The notes beneath the pieces are model-generated. The model was not told the DNA's origin. It ran no database searches and saw only the letters and a program-made list of their open reading frames with translations. Shown here piece after piece: positions 1-5,322 of a DNA stretch of 5,323 nucleotides. The stretch is from Planctomycetota bacterium (lineage in GTDB: Bacteria; Planctomycetota; Phycisphaerae; WQYP01), in assembly GCA_021785155.1 (NCBI GenBank), contig JAJYGE010000557.1:1-5323 (forward strand). The letters run 5' to 3'. Every line of letters starts with the position of its first letter. Within the stretch, counting starts at the first letter, position 1. The translations under genes were made by a program, and so were the position numbers.

Positions 1-2
1 TA

Positions 3-113
3 CCCGCGCAAGCACTGCTGGGCCATCAGCGCATCATGCTGCCCGGCGATTTAACGCACGTTCCACCGCCGGCACCCTTAATGGTGGCCGGCTCGCATTT
101 GCAGCTTAAATAA
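3..113 (+). CDS. C-terminal end of an unidentified protein (partial, 5' end outside window)
   Basis: An open plus-strand frame enters from the left edge and ends at TAA (111-113), giving the last 36 residues. It reads PAQALLGHQRIMLPGDL, then a proline-rich stretch, and ends in SHLQLK. The other plus frames and all three minus frames of this stretch are closed within the first 105 bases. The residue mix (GDLTHVPPPAPL, MVAGSHL) looks like an ordinary soluble protein tail. I do not recognise the family, and too little is present to assign a function. The stop codon lies inside the 3' end of the convergent ylbF-like gene, so the two genes overlap tail to tail by 8 bp. It could still be a chance open frame; 36 codons is weak evidence on its own. 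Confidence 0.42.
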   Translation, partial: PAQALLGHQRIMLPGDLTHVPPPAPLMVAGSHLQLK

Positions 114-498
114 TGAGTTTGGATGTCGGCTGCTGAATCTGCCCGGATGATGAGGCATCAGGCTGATTAATGCCGGCAGTAATGGCTTCCTGCACTTTGC
201 GCATCAGTTCCATGTATTCCATTTGCGAACCGATTAGTTTTTTCAGCAGCGGGTGAATCGCTACGCTCTGTTGCAGAGATTGCGCCTTTTGCTTTTCGGC
301 AATTTCAATAGGCTGCATGGAGGCTTCTTTCATGGCCAGTTGTTCCATGAGTTGCTCAAACTGCTCCAGCAGGCTTTTGGCTCCAATGTCCAATTCAAGC
401 TGACGCGATAATTCTCTGTAATTTTTGATGGCATCCTGGTTGCCGATCAATTCGCCAAGTTTGCGGGCTTCCGCTAATAACACATAATCTTCGGCCAC
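106..498 (-). CDS. YlbF/YmcA family helical protein
   Basis: The protein has about 130 residues and is predicted to be almost entirely alpha-helical, with coiled-coil character. Its pattern fits the YlbF/YmcA family (Com_YlbF): an N-terminal helix with LLAEARKLGELI, then AIKNYRELSRQLELD, a long charged helix (LLEQFEQLMEQL), the segment HPLLKKLIGSQMEYMELM, and a short polar tail ending in KLII. In Bacillus subtilis, YlbF and YmcA form a complex with YaaT that acts on RNase Y-dependent mRNA processing and on competence, biofilm and sporulation decisions. The role in this organism is unknown. Unlike B. subtilis YlbF, this protein has no cysteine, so it cannot bind an iron-sulfur cluster through cysteines. 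The start is chosen at GTG 498 because AAGGAG (510-505) lies 6 nt before it. The frame stays open upstream to ATG 525 (GGAG only 3 nt away) and TTG 564, but a probable -10 box (542-537) lies inside the longest version. Family is likely; start is moderately sure. Confidence 0.75.
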   Translation of the reverse strand: MAEDYVLLAEARKLGELIGNQDAIKNYRELSRQLELDIGAKSLLEQFEQLMEQLAMKEASMQPIEIAEKQKAQSLQQSVAIHPLLKKLIGSQMEYMELMRKVQEAITAGINQPDASSSGQIQQPTSKLII

Positions 499-504
499 CG
501 GAAT

Positions 505-510
505 CTCCTT
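505..510 (-). promoter_or_regulatory. Ribosome binding site choosing the GTG start of the ylbF-like gene
   Basis: On the minus strand AAGGAG is followed by a 6-nt spacer (ATTCCG) and then GTG at 498. This is a near-ideal Shine-Dalgarno arrangement. It is better than the GGAG only 3 nt before ATG 525, so it favours the shorter protein of about 130 residues. Confidence 0.55.
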
Positions 511-536
511 ATCGGGCGTTGACATAAACTCCGGGT

Positions 537-565
537 AGTATAGCGGGTCTTGATCCACACACAAA
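537..565 (-). promoter_or_regulatory. Putative sigma-70-type promoter of the ylbF-like gene
   Basis: The minus strand carries TATACT (542-537), one base from the TATAAT consensus. Upstream is a weak -35 region: TTGTGT with 16-bp spacing or TTTGTG with 17-bp spacing (about 565-559). Initiation near position 530 would give a leader of about 32 nt containing the AAGGAG site and the GTG start at 498. The three elements fit each other, but the -35 is poor and promoter consensus in this organism is unknown. Confidence 0.4.
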
Positions 566-583
566 TTCAGCGAACCGGCTTAC

Positions 584-593
584 GCATTAATGC
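584..593. repeat. 10-bp perfect palindrome GCATTAATGC
   Basis: GCATTAATGC reads the same on both strands. It lies about 20 bp upstream of the putative -35 region of the ylbF-like gene, roughly -54 to -63 relative to the predicted start of transcription. It also overlaps the ATG of the possible small plus-strand frame. It could be a protein-binding site, but a 10-bp palindrome can arise by chance. Confidence 0.2.
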
Positions 594-685
594 AACACGG
601 CACCCAGCAGCCATCGCCGCGTTTCACTGAAGTTCCGGGACAACCGGGGTTGGACATGATTCGTCACGATCCAACCCGCATATAA
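590..685 (+). CDS. Possible 31-residue small protein, unrecognised
   Basis: A short plus-strand frame runs from ATG 590 to TAA 685 and encodes 31 residues, beginning MQHGTQQPSPRFTEVPG and ending MIRHDPTRI. The same frame is open back to position 554. Its residue mix looks protein-like, and 6 bp after the stop codon comes a GC-rich hairpin followed by a T-rich run on the same strand, as expected for a terminated plus transcript. Against it: no Shine-Dalgarno sequence precedes the ATG, no well-spaced promoter is visible, and 31 codons easily arise by chance. It matches no family I know. It is listed because it and the hairpin together could mark a small gene or the remnant of a longer one. Confidence 0.18.
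   Translation: MQHGTQQPSPRFTEVPGQPGLDMIRHDPTRI
647..677. repeat. 8-bp perfect inverted repeat with possible hairpin
   Basis: GGGTTGGA (647-654) and TCCAACCC (670-677) are perfect inverted copies separated by 15 nt. On the plus strand the interior can continue the stem through TGA/TCA (657-659 with 664-666) closed by a TTCG loop, with one mismatch and one bulge. No T-run follows on either strand, so it is not a classical intrinsic terminator. It may be an RNA hairpin 3' of the DUF58 gene or an operator. Confidence 0.4.
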
Positions 686-691
686 CCGGCG

Positions 692-727
692 GCGGCCCCG
701 AGCAGGCTCATCGCGGCCGCTTGTTTT
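692..727 (+). terminator. Intrinsic-terminator-like hairpin, plus orientation
   Basis: GCGGCC (692-697) pairs with GGCCGC (715-720), and a small inner GAG/CTC pairing (700-702 with 707-709) can form in the loop. The plus strand then continues TTGTTTT (721-727). The T-rich run is on the plus strand only, so it would stop rightward transcription entering the operon antisense, just past the end of the DUF58 gene. For the minus-strand operon the same stem occurs 9 nt after the stop codon but has no T-run, so it could at most be a 3'-end stabilising hairpin there. The run is interrupted by one G, which lowers confidence. Confidence 0.4.
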
Positions 728-729
728 CC

Positions 730-2040
730 TTACGCCATCTGCCGGGATTTGATGGACAGGTAGGTGTTGATTGTTCGGAGGCTTAATGTGTCGGCATCTG
801 ATTCGATTAAATTGGCTCCGGCCATGGCGAGTTTGCGTTTGCGGCTATCGCGTTCGGTGGCCAGTTTGCGGGCGGCGAGGGATTGAAAAAAGCGATCTTC
901 GGTTGCGGTCGGACCTGCGGCTATGCGATCCAGCAGTGGGTCCCGCAGGGATACCACGGTTAACACATGTCGATGGCGCAGCAGCACGGCGGCTTCCCAC
1001 AAATTCTCCGCTAATTGAGGATCGTTCAAATCCGTAAAAAGAAAAATCATGCACCGTTTGTTCTGCCGAACCCGGATGGCTGAAGCCAGTGCCGCATAAG
1101 AGGGATACACCGGTTCGGCTTTGCAATCGGTCAGGGCGTCAATGACATGTTGCATGGCGGATGTGGAACCGGATGGCTTGATAAAGGCGTTGACCGTATC
1201 ACGAAATACCGCCGCTCCAACATGATCATTTTGACGAATCACCACATGCCCCAGCATAATCGCCGCATCAATGGCACAATCCAGCATGGTGCGTTTGCCC
1301 ATGGGATTGGCCATCATGCGGCCGGCATCCAGGCACAGAAGCACATCCTGCCGCCGTTCCACCTGAAACATATTGGTAATTAATCGCTGATGATGGGCCG
1401 AGCTTTTCCAGTTAATGTCCCGAAAATCATCATCGGGAAGATAATCTCGAAGTTGTTCAAATTCGCGGCCACTGCCTAAAATGCGCCGCCGATGCAGGCC
1501 CATCATCGCCAGCGTGTGATGTTGCCGCAGAATTTCAAACCGGCGGATACCCCGCAGATTCGGATAAATTCGAATCGCCGCCGGCACCGGTGCCACCTTA
1601 CGCCGCAAGGCCCATGGCATGGCAAACGTCATACTGACAATTGCCGGGTCCAATTCCAACGGACCACGGGCCAAGGGCGTGATTTCAAATGCGGTCAATA
1701 CTGATTCACGCGGATGCACGGTTAAATGTATCCGCGGCGGCGTACCAGTGAAACCCTCCGGCCACGGTTGCTCAAGTGTGATCGTGACGTTGCGGGCGGA
1801 TAGATTTTCAATGCGATAAACCAGTTTCAGCGCAGAGTCCACTTCGCCACGCACGGGAAATTCCGGCGTAATACGAATAGCGGTTCTATTAAGCAAAACC
1901 GCATCGAAAACAAATAATGCCGCAATGACAATATCCAGGCTCACCGCGAAATACACAAATGCCGGGCTAAGCGCAGCCGGAAGCAGCAGCACCGCGATGG
2001 CCGCAAAGGCCCAAAGTGTCGCTTTTCCCGGCACGTTCAT
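730..2040 (-). CDS. DUF58 family protein with degenerate VWA-like domain
   Basis: The protein has 436 residues. Two hydrophobic segments near the N-terminus (about 10-30 and 33-50) are predicted to anchor it in the inner membrane. A beta-rich region follows (about 53-160). Then comes the DUF58 hallmark GREFEQLRDYLPDDDFRDINW (191-211, D203-D205, R207, D208, W211). From about 231 a von Willebrand factor A-like fold begins with DVLLCLDAGRMM (232-243), and a later strand reads FLFTDLND (334-341). The metal site is degenerate: D238 is kept, but the two serines of DxSxS are replaced by G240 and M242. DUF58 proteins are usually encoded next to MoxR ATPases and are thought to be their partners. The ATG overlaps the MoxR stop codon (ATGA), and GGAGG (2052-2048) lies 7 nt upstream. 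This is the last gene of the operon; the family is near certain, the cellular substrate unknown. Confidence 0.92.
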   Translation of the reverse strand: MNVPGKATLWAFAAIAVLLLPAALSPAFVYFAVSLDIVIAALFVFDAVLLNRTAIRITPEFPVRGEVDSALKLVYRIENLSARNVTITLEQPWPEGFTGTPPRIHLTVHPRESVLTAFEITPLARGPLELDPAIVSMTFAMPWALRRKVAPVPAAIRIYPNLRGIRRFEILRQHHTLAMMGLHRRRILGSGREFEQLRDYLPDDDFRDINWKSSAHHQRLITNMFQVERRQDVLLCLDAGRMMANPMGKRTMLDCAIDAAIMLGHVVIRQNDHVGAAVFRDTVNAFIKPSGSTSAMQHVIDALTDCKAEPVYPSYAALASAIRVRQNKRCMIFLFTDLNDPQLAENLWEAAVLLRHRHVLTVVSLRDPLLDRIAAGPTATEDRFFQSLAARKLATERDSRKRKLAMAGANLIESDADTLSLRTINTYLSIKSRQMA

Positions 2041-3011
2041 CGCGGAACCTCCAGCGACTGCATAATCTGATCCAGAACTTCCGTTTTGCGCATACCGGCC
2101 ACTTCCGCATCGGCGGAAAGTGTGATGCGATGAGCCAGTACCGGCTCAGCGAGCCGGGCGATGTCATCCGGGGTGACAAAATCGCGGCCATGAATCAGTG
2201 CCCAGGCTTTGCTGCAAGTTAACAACGCAATCGATGCGCGCGGGCCGCCGCCCAATACAATGGCCTCGTGCTTGCGCGTGGCACGCACCAGCGCCATAAG
2301 ATACTCCATAATCGCCGGTTCCATGCGTACCATCGCCAGATTGTCCCGGGCGGTAGTAAGCTGTTGCAAGGCCAGCACCGCCGTAATTCCTGATGTTTCC
2401 AGCCGATCCGGTGGATGGCCCTGATCAATGGCATTAAGCAGTTCACGCTCGGCCACTTCATCGGGATAATCGACCGGAATTTTTATCAGGAACCGGTCCT
2501 GTTGTGCTTCCGGCAACGGGTAGGTGCCTTCAAATTCCACCGGATTTTGCGTGGCAAACACGGTGAACACCGGCGAAAGCAAATGCCGCTGGCCATCGAT
2601 GGTGGCGTGCCTTTCACTCATGGCTTCCAGCAGAGCGGATTGCGTTTTGGCCGGTGCCCGGTTGATTTCATCCGCCAACAGCAGATCGGTAAAAATCGGT
2701 CCTTCATGGAGATGAAATTCATTGGAGCCGGGCGTAAAGACAGTGGTGCCCAGAATATCTGATGGCATAAGATCGGGCGTGAATTGCACCCGCTTGGCCC
2801 GGCAGGAAAGGGTCATGGCCAGCGTGCGCACGCTTAATGTTTTGGCGGTTCCCGGCACGCCTTCCAGCAGGGCGTGGCCACCGGCCAGTAGTGCGGTCAG
2901 CATCATGTCAATGAGCGATTCCTGCCCGCGGATGACTTTCTTTATTTCCGCCCGGGCTGCGACCAGCGCCTCGATGATTTGTTGGAGTTTGAGTTCCTGG
3001 ATGTCCGCCAT
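2037..3011 (-). CDS. MoxR family AAA+ ATPase
   Basis: The protein has 324 residues, the usual MoxR length. An N-terminal helix leads to VIRGQE (26-31) and GGHALLEG. Walker A is GVPGTAKT (51-58), Walker B LLADEIN (111-117, D114 and E115), sensor 1 ATQNP (153-157), the arginine-finger motif EAQQDRF (168-174, R173), and sensor 2 GPRAS (256-260, R258). A helical lid domain completes the C-terminus. All catalytic residues are present, so it should bind and hydrolyse ATP. MoxR ATPases form hexameric rings in the cytoplasm and are considered chaperone-like remodellers working with VWA-domain partners, here most likely the downstream DUF58 protein. The ATG at 3011 is supported by AGGAG (3023-3019) with a 7-nt spacer and by normal N-terminal length. 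Its first 104 bp overlap the annotated 3' end of the DUF4350 gene in another frame. The family is very secure; the client protein is unknown. Confidence 0.96.
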   Translation of the reverse strand: MADIQELKLQQIIEALVAARAEIKKVIRGQESLIDMMLTALLAGGHALLEGVPGTAKTLSVRTLAMTLSCRAKRVQFTPDLMPSDILGTTVFTPGSNEFHLHEGPIFTDLLLADEINRAPAKTQSALLEAMSERHATIDGQRHLLSPVFTVFATQNPVEFEGTYPLPEAQQDRFLIKIPVDYPDEVAERELLNAIDQGHPPDRLETSGITAVLALQQLTTARDNLAMVRMEPAIMEYLMALVRATRKHEAIVLGGGPRASIALLTCSKAWALIHGRDFVTPDDIARLAEPVLAHRITLSADAEVAGMRKTEVLDQIMQSLEVPR

Positions 3012-4359
3012 TCGTTATCTCCTGAGCAAGTTGCCATGATTGTGTCATTAAATCCGCCAAAACGCGATGTCTGCCGGCTTTGCGTCGCTTGGATTCGCCC
3101 GAGCTTTCCCGCATATTCCGCTCTACGGTTTGCAACCGGACGGTTAATAAGTGCCAGGACTGTTTAATGGCGTCCGGCTGCTTTTTTATTTTTTCCGCAA
3201 TCTGATCCGGACGGCAACGCAAAGCCAGCGCCATGCGGCGCAGAATTTCTTGATTCACGCGCTGGCAAATCTCCGGCTCTGAAAGGGCGCTTTCGTATAA
3301 CCGCCCCAGCATCGCAATGTGCTCAACGCTGGAACGCGCCATAACCTTGGAAGCCCCCCATTTTACCGATGGATAGCCGCGGCAACTCCAGGCATAGGCA
3401 AGAAAAAGCAAGATTAATTCCAGCAGCGCGGGCAACAGACCGTAACGCCGAAGAATATGCAGTATGGTGTAGTTATGGCCAATGCCCAAACTCCATTGAT
3501 CCAGAATGACCGGCTGGTTTCCAATCAGTGCGCGCAGGAAATCCAAATTCCCCGCATGACCTATCCCACCATTAAGAATTGGCCAAGGTGAACCAATCAG
3601 AATCACGCGACCTTTTCCCAGCGGCCTTTCGATGGCTACCGGACCGGATTTGGTTTTGGCCAGCACCTGCCACTGCTTCTGTTTTTTTGGAATAATCAGA
3701 TAAGCGGGCGCCAGCAATTCTATGTTACGCCGCGCAGCGGGCAGATCAGCGTTGGCTGTGGGGTAATAATTCCACGGCATGGTGCGCATCCAGTGATGGA
3801 GTTTTCGCGGGTTGTCGCCTTTTTGCATCACGGTAAGCCACTTGGGAAAAATACTTGGTATCCGCATTCGATGGTGCCGACGTTTCCGTTGATGTTCCCC
3901 GCGCTTTTTCTTCGGAGTGTTTTTTCCTTTATGCTTTTTCGATCGTTCAATACTCACCAGCCCCAGGACATGTATATTGAAATGATCCGTCAGGCCGGTG
4001 GAATTTTGCGTAAAGTCAATAAGCGTATTACCGGCGGCTACCCATCGCAGCAACCGCGGATCGTAATGCTTGCCGGTGGAATAATTTTCCAACATGCCAG
4101 ATTCGTAGGGCGGCGTGATATTAACCAACACGCCCGCAGCGTTTTGCGGCAGAATGGGACGGGTTAAAAGTGTCACCTTTCGGCCCGATGCCTGAAAAAA
4201 TCTTTGCAGCGCCGCCGAGCCATACGGGTCAAAACGATAGGCGCTGTAAAGTGGCACTTCTCCGCCCCCGCGCGAAGTCGTCCAGGCCACGCTGGCCAGC
4301 AGCCAGATTAACACCACAAAAAAGGTGACGGCCAGTACTACAGGCACAACTTTACGCAC
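2908..4359 (-). CDS. DUF4350 family membrane protein
   Basis: The frame encodes 483 residues with GTG as start, chosen because GGAGG (4370-4366) sits 6 nt upstream. A hydrophobic N-terminal segment (about 4-26) is a membrane anchor. The DUF4350 domain then begins with YSAYRFDPYGSAAL (38-51), continues through LLRWVAAGNTLIDF (103-116) and GKGRVILIGSP (248-258), and ends with NLDFLRAL (271-278). This fold resembles the glutamine-amidotransferase-like folds, but no catalytic triad is evident and no enzyme activity is claimed. A second membrane segment lies at about 307-325, followed by a charged, probably cytoplasmic tail. Residues 138-166 form a very basic insertion. The first 8 bp overlap the DUF4129 gene. 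The last 35 or so residues overlap the MoxR gene and look like out-of-frame translation, so the true end may be near 3015 if a frameshift is present. It is probably a membrane partner of the MoxR/DUF58 pair. Confidence 0.85.
   Translation of the reverse strand: MRKVVPVVLAVTFFVVLIWLLASVAWTTSRGGGEVPLYSAYRFDPYGSAALQRFFQASGRKVTLLTRPILPQNAAGVLVNITPPYESGMLENYSTGKHYDPRLLRWVAAGNTLIDFTQNSTGLTDHFNIHVLGLVSIERSKKHKGKNTPKKKRGEHQRKRRHHRMRIPSIFPKWLTVMQKGDNPRKLHHWMRTMPWNYYPTANADLPAARRNIELLAPAYLIIPKKQKQWQVLAKTKSGPVAIERPLGKGRVILIGSPWPILNGGIGHAGNLDFLRALIGNQPVILDQWSLGIGHNYTILHILRRYGLLPALLELILLFLAYAWSCRGYPSVKWGASKVMARSSVEHIAMLGRLYESALSEPEICQRVNQEILRRMALALRCRPDQIAEKIKKQPDAIKQSWHLLTVRLQTVERNMRESSGESKRRKAGRHRVLADLMTQSWQLAQEITNGGHPGTQTPTNHRGAGRSPGGNKESHPRAGIAH
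3019..3023 (-). promoter_or_regulatory. Ribosome binding site of the MoxR gene, inside the DUF4350 frame
   Basis: AGGAG on the minus strand precedes the MoxR ATG (3011-3009) by 7 nt. It lies within the upstream coding frame and confirms that the MoxR start is real even though it falls 104 bp before the DUF4350 stop codon. Confidence 0.7.
3862..3948 (-). other. Basic low-complexity segment within the DUF4350 protein
   Basis: Codons 138-166 encode a run dominated by lysine, arginine and histidine, with blocks such as KKHKGK, KKKRGEH and RKRRHHR. It splits two parts of the DUF4350 domain that look normal. With one membrane segment before it and one after, this stretch is predicted to lie outside the cytoplasm, where such positive charge is uncommon. 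Confidence 0.7.
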
Positions 4360-5266
4360 GCGGGTCCTCCCGCTGCGCGGTGAGATTGCCGGTGGGATTG
4401 ACTATATTTTCTTTGCCGTTACGCACAATCAGACTGCTGATCTTATCACGCAGCGACTCGGGGCTGATGTTGGGATAAAGCTTTCGGCCATACCAGACAT
4501 GATCAAATAAATCCGTCAGTGATCCAAATAGCGCCCGCTCCGGCTTATTACCATGAAAATCACGCACATAATGCCAGTTGGTGTGACTGCGGCGAAAACG
4601 GATTTTTCCATTTTCATGCAGGCCCGCCAGCAGCGATAAATACATCGCCCGATACATGGCCCGGAAATCGCCGTCACTGCCAAATTGTCGGGCCGCGCGC
4701 ATCCATGAATCGCTGGCCATCGCCAGAGCGTCGCCCTGTTCCATTGCCTGTTTAATTTTATCCCGGCTTAACAACCCGTCGGTGGAGGCAGTTGCCGCTT
4801 TCCCCATGGCCTGCCAGCGGAACAGCACCATCACAATACCCGCCACTAAGGCAAGGCCCAGCACCATTCCCATTATTTCCAGAAAACTGGCGAAAGAAAA
4901 ACCTGCCCCCGCATGATGTCCCTGCAATGCGCGGCGTTTATGCGGATGAAAATAATGGCCCAGCCATTTCATCAGGCGATCCCACTGCTTACCGAGGGCA
5001 TGCCAAAAGGGATTTTTTGCGCTTGTGGTGTGGCGCCGTTCGCGTAATCGCCATTGTTGAAAAAGGGGTTGTTGCAGGATTTTTCGCAACTGCTCATGCG
5101 GATGCGACACAGCGCTGGGCGAACTCACGCGTGCGGGGACGCCAGCGGCCCCTGGGCCGTTGGGAACAACCGCCGCATTCGCTGATACAGCAGCACGGGC
5201 GAGGTTATTGCCGCTAAAGAACAATAAGATGATCAACGGCACGCCAAGGACTTTCATGATATTCAT
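4352..5266 (-). CDS. DUF4129 domain membrane protein
   Basis: The protein has 304 residues. An N-terminal signal or anchor sequence (LGVPLIILLFFSG, about 7-19, then ARAA) is followed by an Ala/Pro/Ser-rich linker and a basic, histidine- and tryptophan-containing region (about 58-120). One clear membrane segment lies at about 128-149. The C-terminal part carries the DUF4129 signature: helices with AMYRAMYLSLLAGL (203-216), then FRRSHTNWHYVRDF (224-237), and LTDLFDHVWYG (250-260). DUF4129 is often found at the C-terminus of transglutaminase-type membrane proteins; here it stands alone with no transglutaminase domain. By topology the domain is probably cytoplasmic, where it could contact MoxR or DUF58. 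GGGAG (5279-5275) lies 8 nt before the ATG. The start overlaps the stop codon of the preceding frame (ATGA), and the end overlaps the DUF4350 gene by 8 bp. Function is unknown; family assignment rests on the C-terminal motif. Confidence 0.8.
   Translation of the reverse strand: MNIMKVLGVPLIILLFFSGNNLARAAVSANAAVVPNGPGAAGVPARVSSPSAVSHPHEQLRKILQQPLFQQWRLRERRHTTSAKNPFWHALGKQWDRLMKWLGHYFHPHKRRALQGHHAGAGFSFASFLEIMGMVLGLALVAGIVMVLFRWQAMGKAATASTDGLLSRDKIKQAMEQGDALAMASDSWMRAARQFGSDGDFRAMYRAMYLSLLAGLHENGKIRFRRSHTNWHYVRDFHGNKPERALFGSLTDLFDHVWYGRKLYPNISPESLRDKISSLIVRNGKENIVNPTGNLTAQREDPRA
4366..4370 (-). promoter_or_regulatory. Ribosome binding site selecting the GTG start of the DUF4350 gene
   Basis: GGAGG followed by a 6-nt spacer (ACCCGC) precedes GTG 4359. 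It lies inside the end of the DUF4129 gene. The next in-frame methionine would be residue 89, which would remove the membrane anchor and the conserved N-terminal motif, so the GTG is the start. Confidence 0.7.
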
Positions 5267-5322
5267 GCGGCCTTCTCCCGCAAGCCATTAAGTCTGAACT
5301 GTATATCCGCGCCGGTATGGCG
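5263..5322 (-). CDS. C-terminal end of an upstream operon gene (partial)
   Basis: A minus-strand frame enters from the right edge and gives 19 residues, RHTGADIQFRLNGLREKAA, before TGA at 5265-5263. The stop codon overlaps the ATG of the DUF4129 gene as ATGA, the same 4-bp arrangement seen at the MoxR/DUF58 junction, which suggests translational coupling. One other frame here ends in TAA shortly before the ATG, and the third runs on out of frame through the DUF4129 gene. In related neighbourhoods this position can hold RDD, SpoIIM or other membrane protein genes, but nothing in 19 residues identifies this one. Confidence 0.45.
   Translation of the reverse strand, partial: RHTGADIQFRLNGLREKAA

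Noticed and set aside
519..544. Perfect TTGACA (519-524) on the plus strand followed by TATAGC (539-544)
   Set aside because: The spacing is only 14 bp, too short for a typical sigma-70 promoter, and no -10-like hexamer occurs at 16-18 bp. It could otherwise have driven the small plus-strand frame.
580..711. Minus-strand frame of 15 codons, TGA, then 27 more codons including four cysteines, with an inverted repeat around the TGA
   Set aside because: I considered a selenocysteine or recoded small protein. The TGA (666-664) lies inside the stem instead of upstream of it, which does not fit a bacterial SECIS; there is no convincing Shine-Dalgarno sequence and the length is within chance.
713..720. 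GCGGCCGC, identical to the NotI recognition site
   Set aside because: It is simply the right arm of the terminator-like hairpin and its flank; there is no sign of vector or cloning sequence around it.
2415..2762. 115-codon plus-strand open frame antisense to the MoxR gene
   Set aside because: It overlaps the most conserved ATPase motifs of MoxR, which fully explain the sequence constraint here.
3793..4167. 124-codon plus-strand open frame antisense to the DUF4350 gene
   Set aside because: It lies wholly within a well-supported minus-strand gene, its product shows no recognisable domain, and no ribosome binding site was noted. It is best explained as a shadow of the coding strand.
4792..5217. 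141-codon plus-strand open frame antisense to the DUF4129 gene
   Set aside because: The product is low-complexity, rich in Pro/Arg/Ala, and lies opposite a gene with signal sequence, membrane segment and DUF4129 motif; it is a shadow frame.
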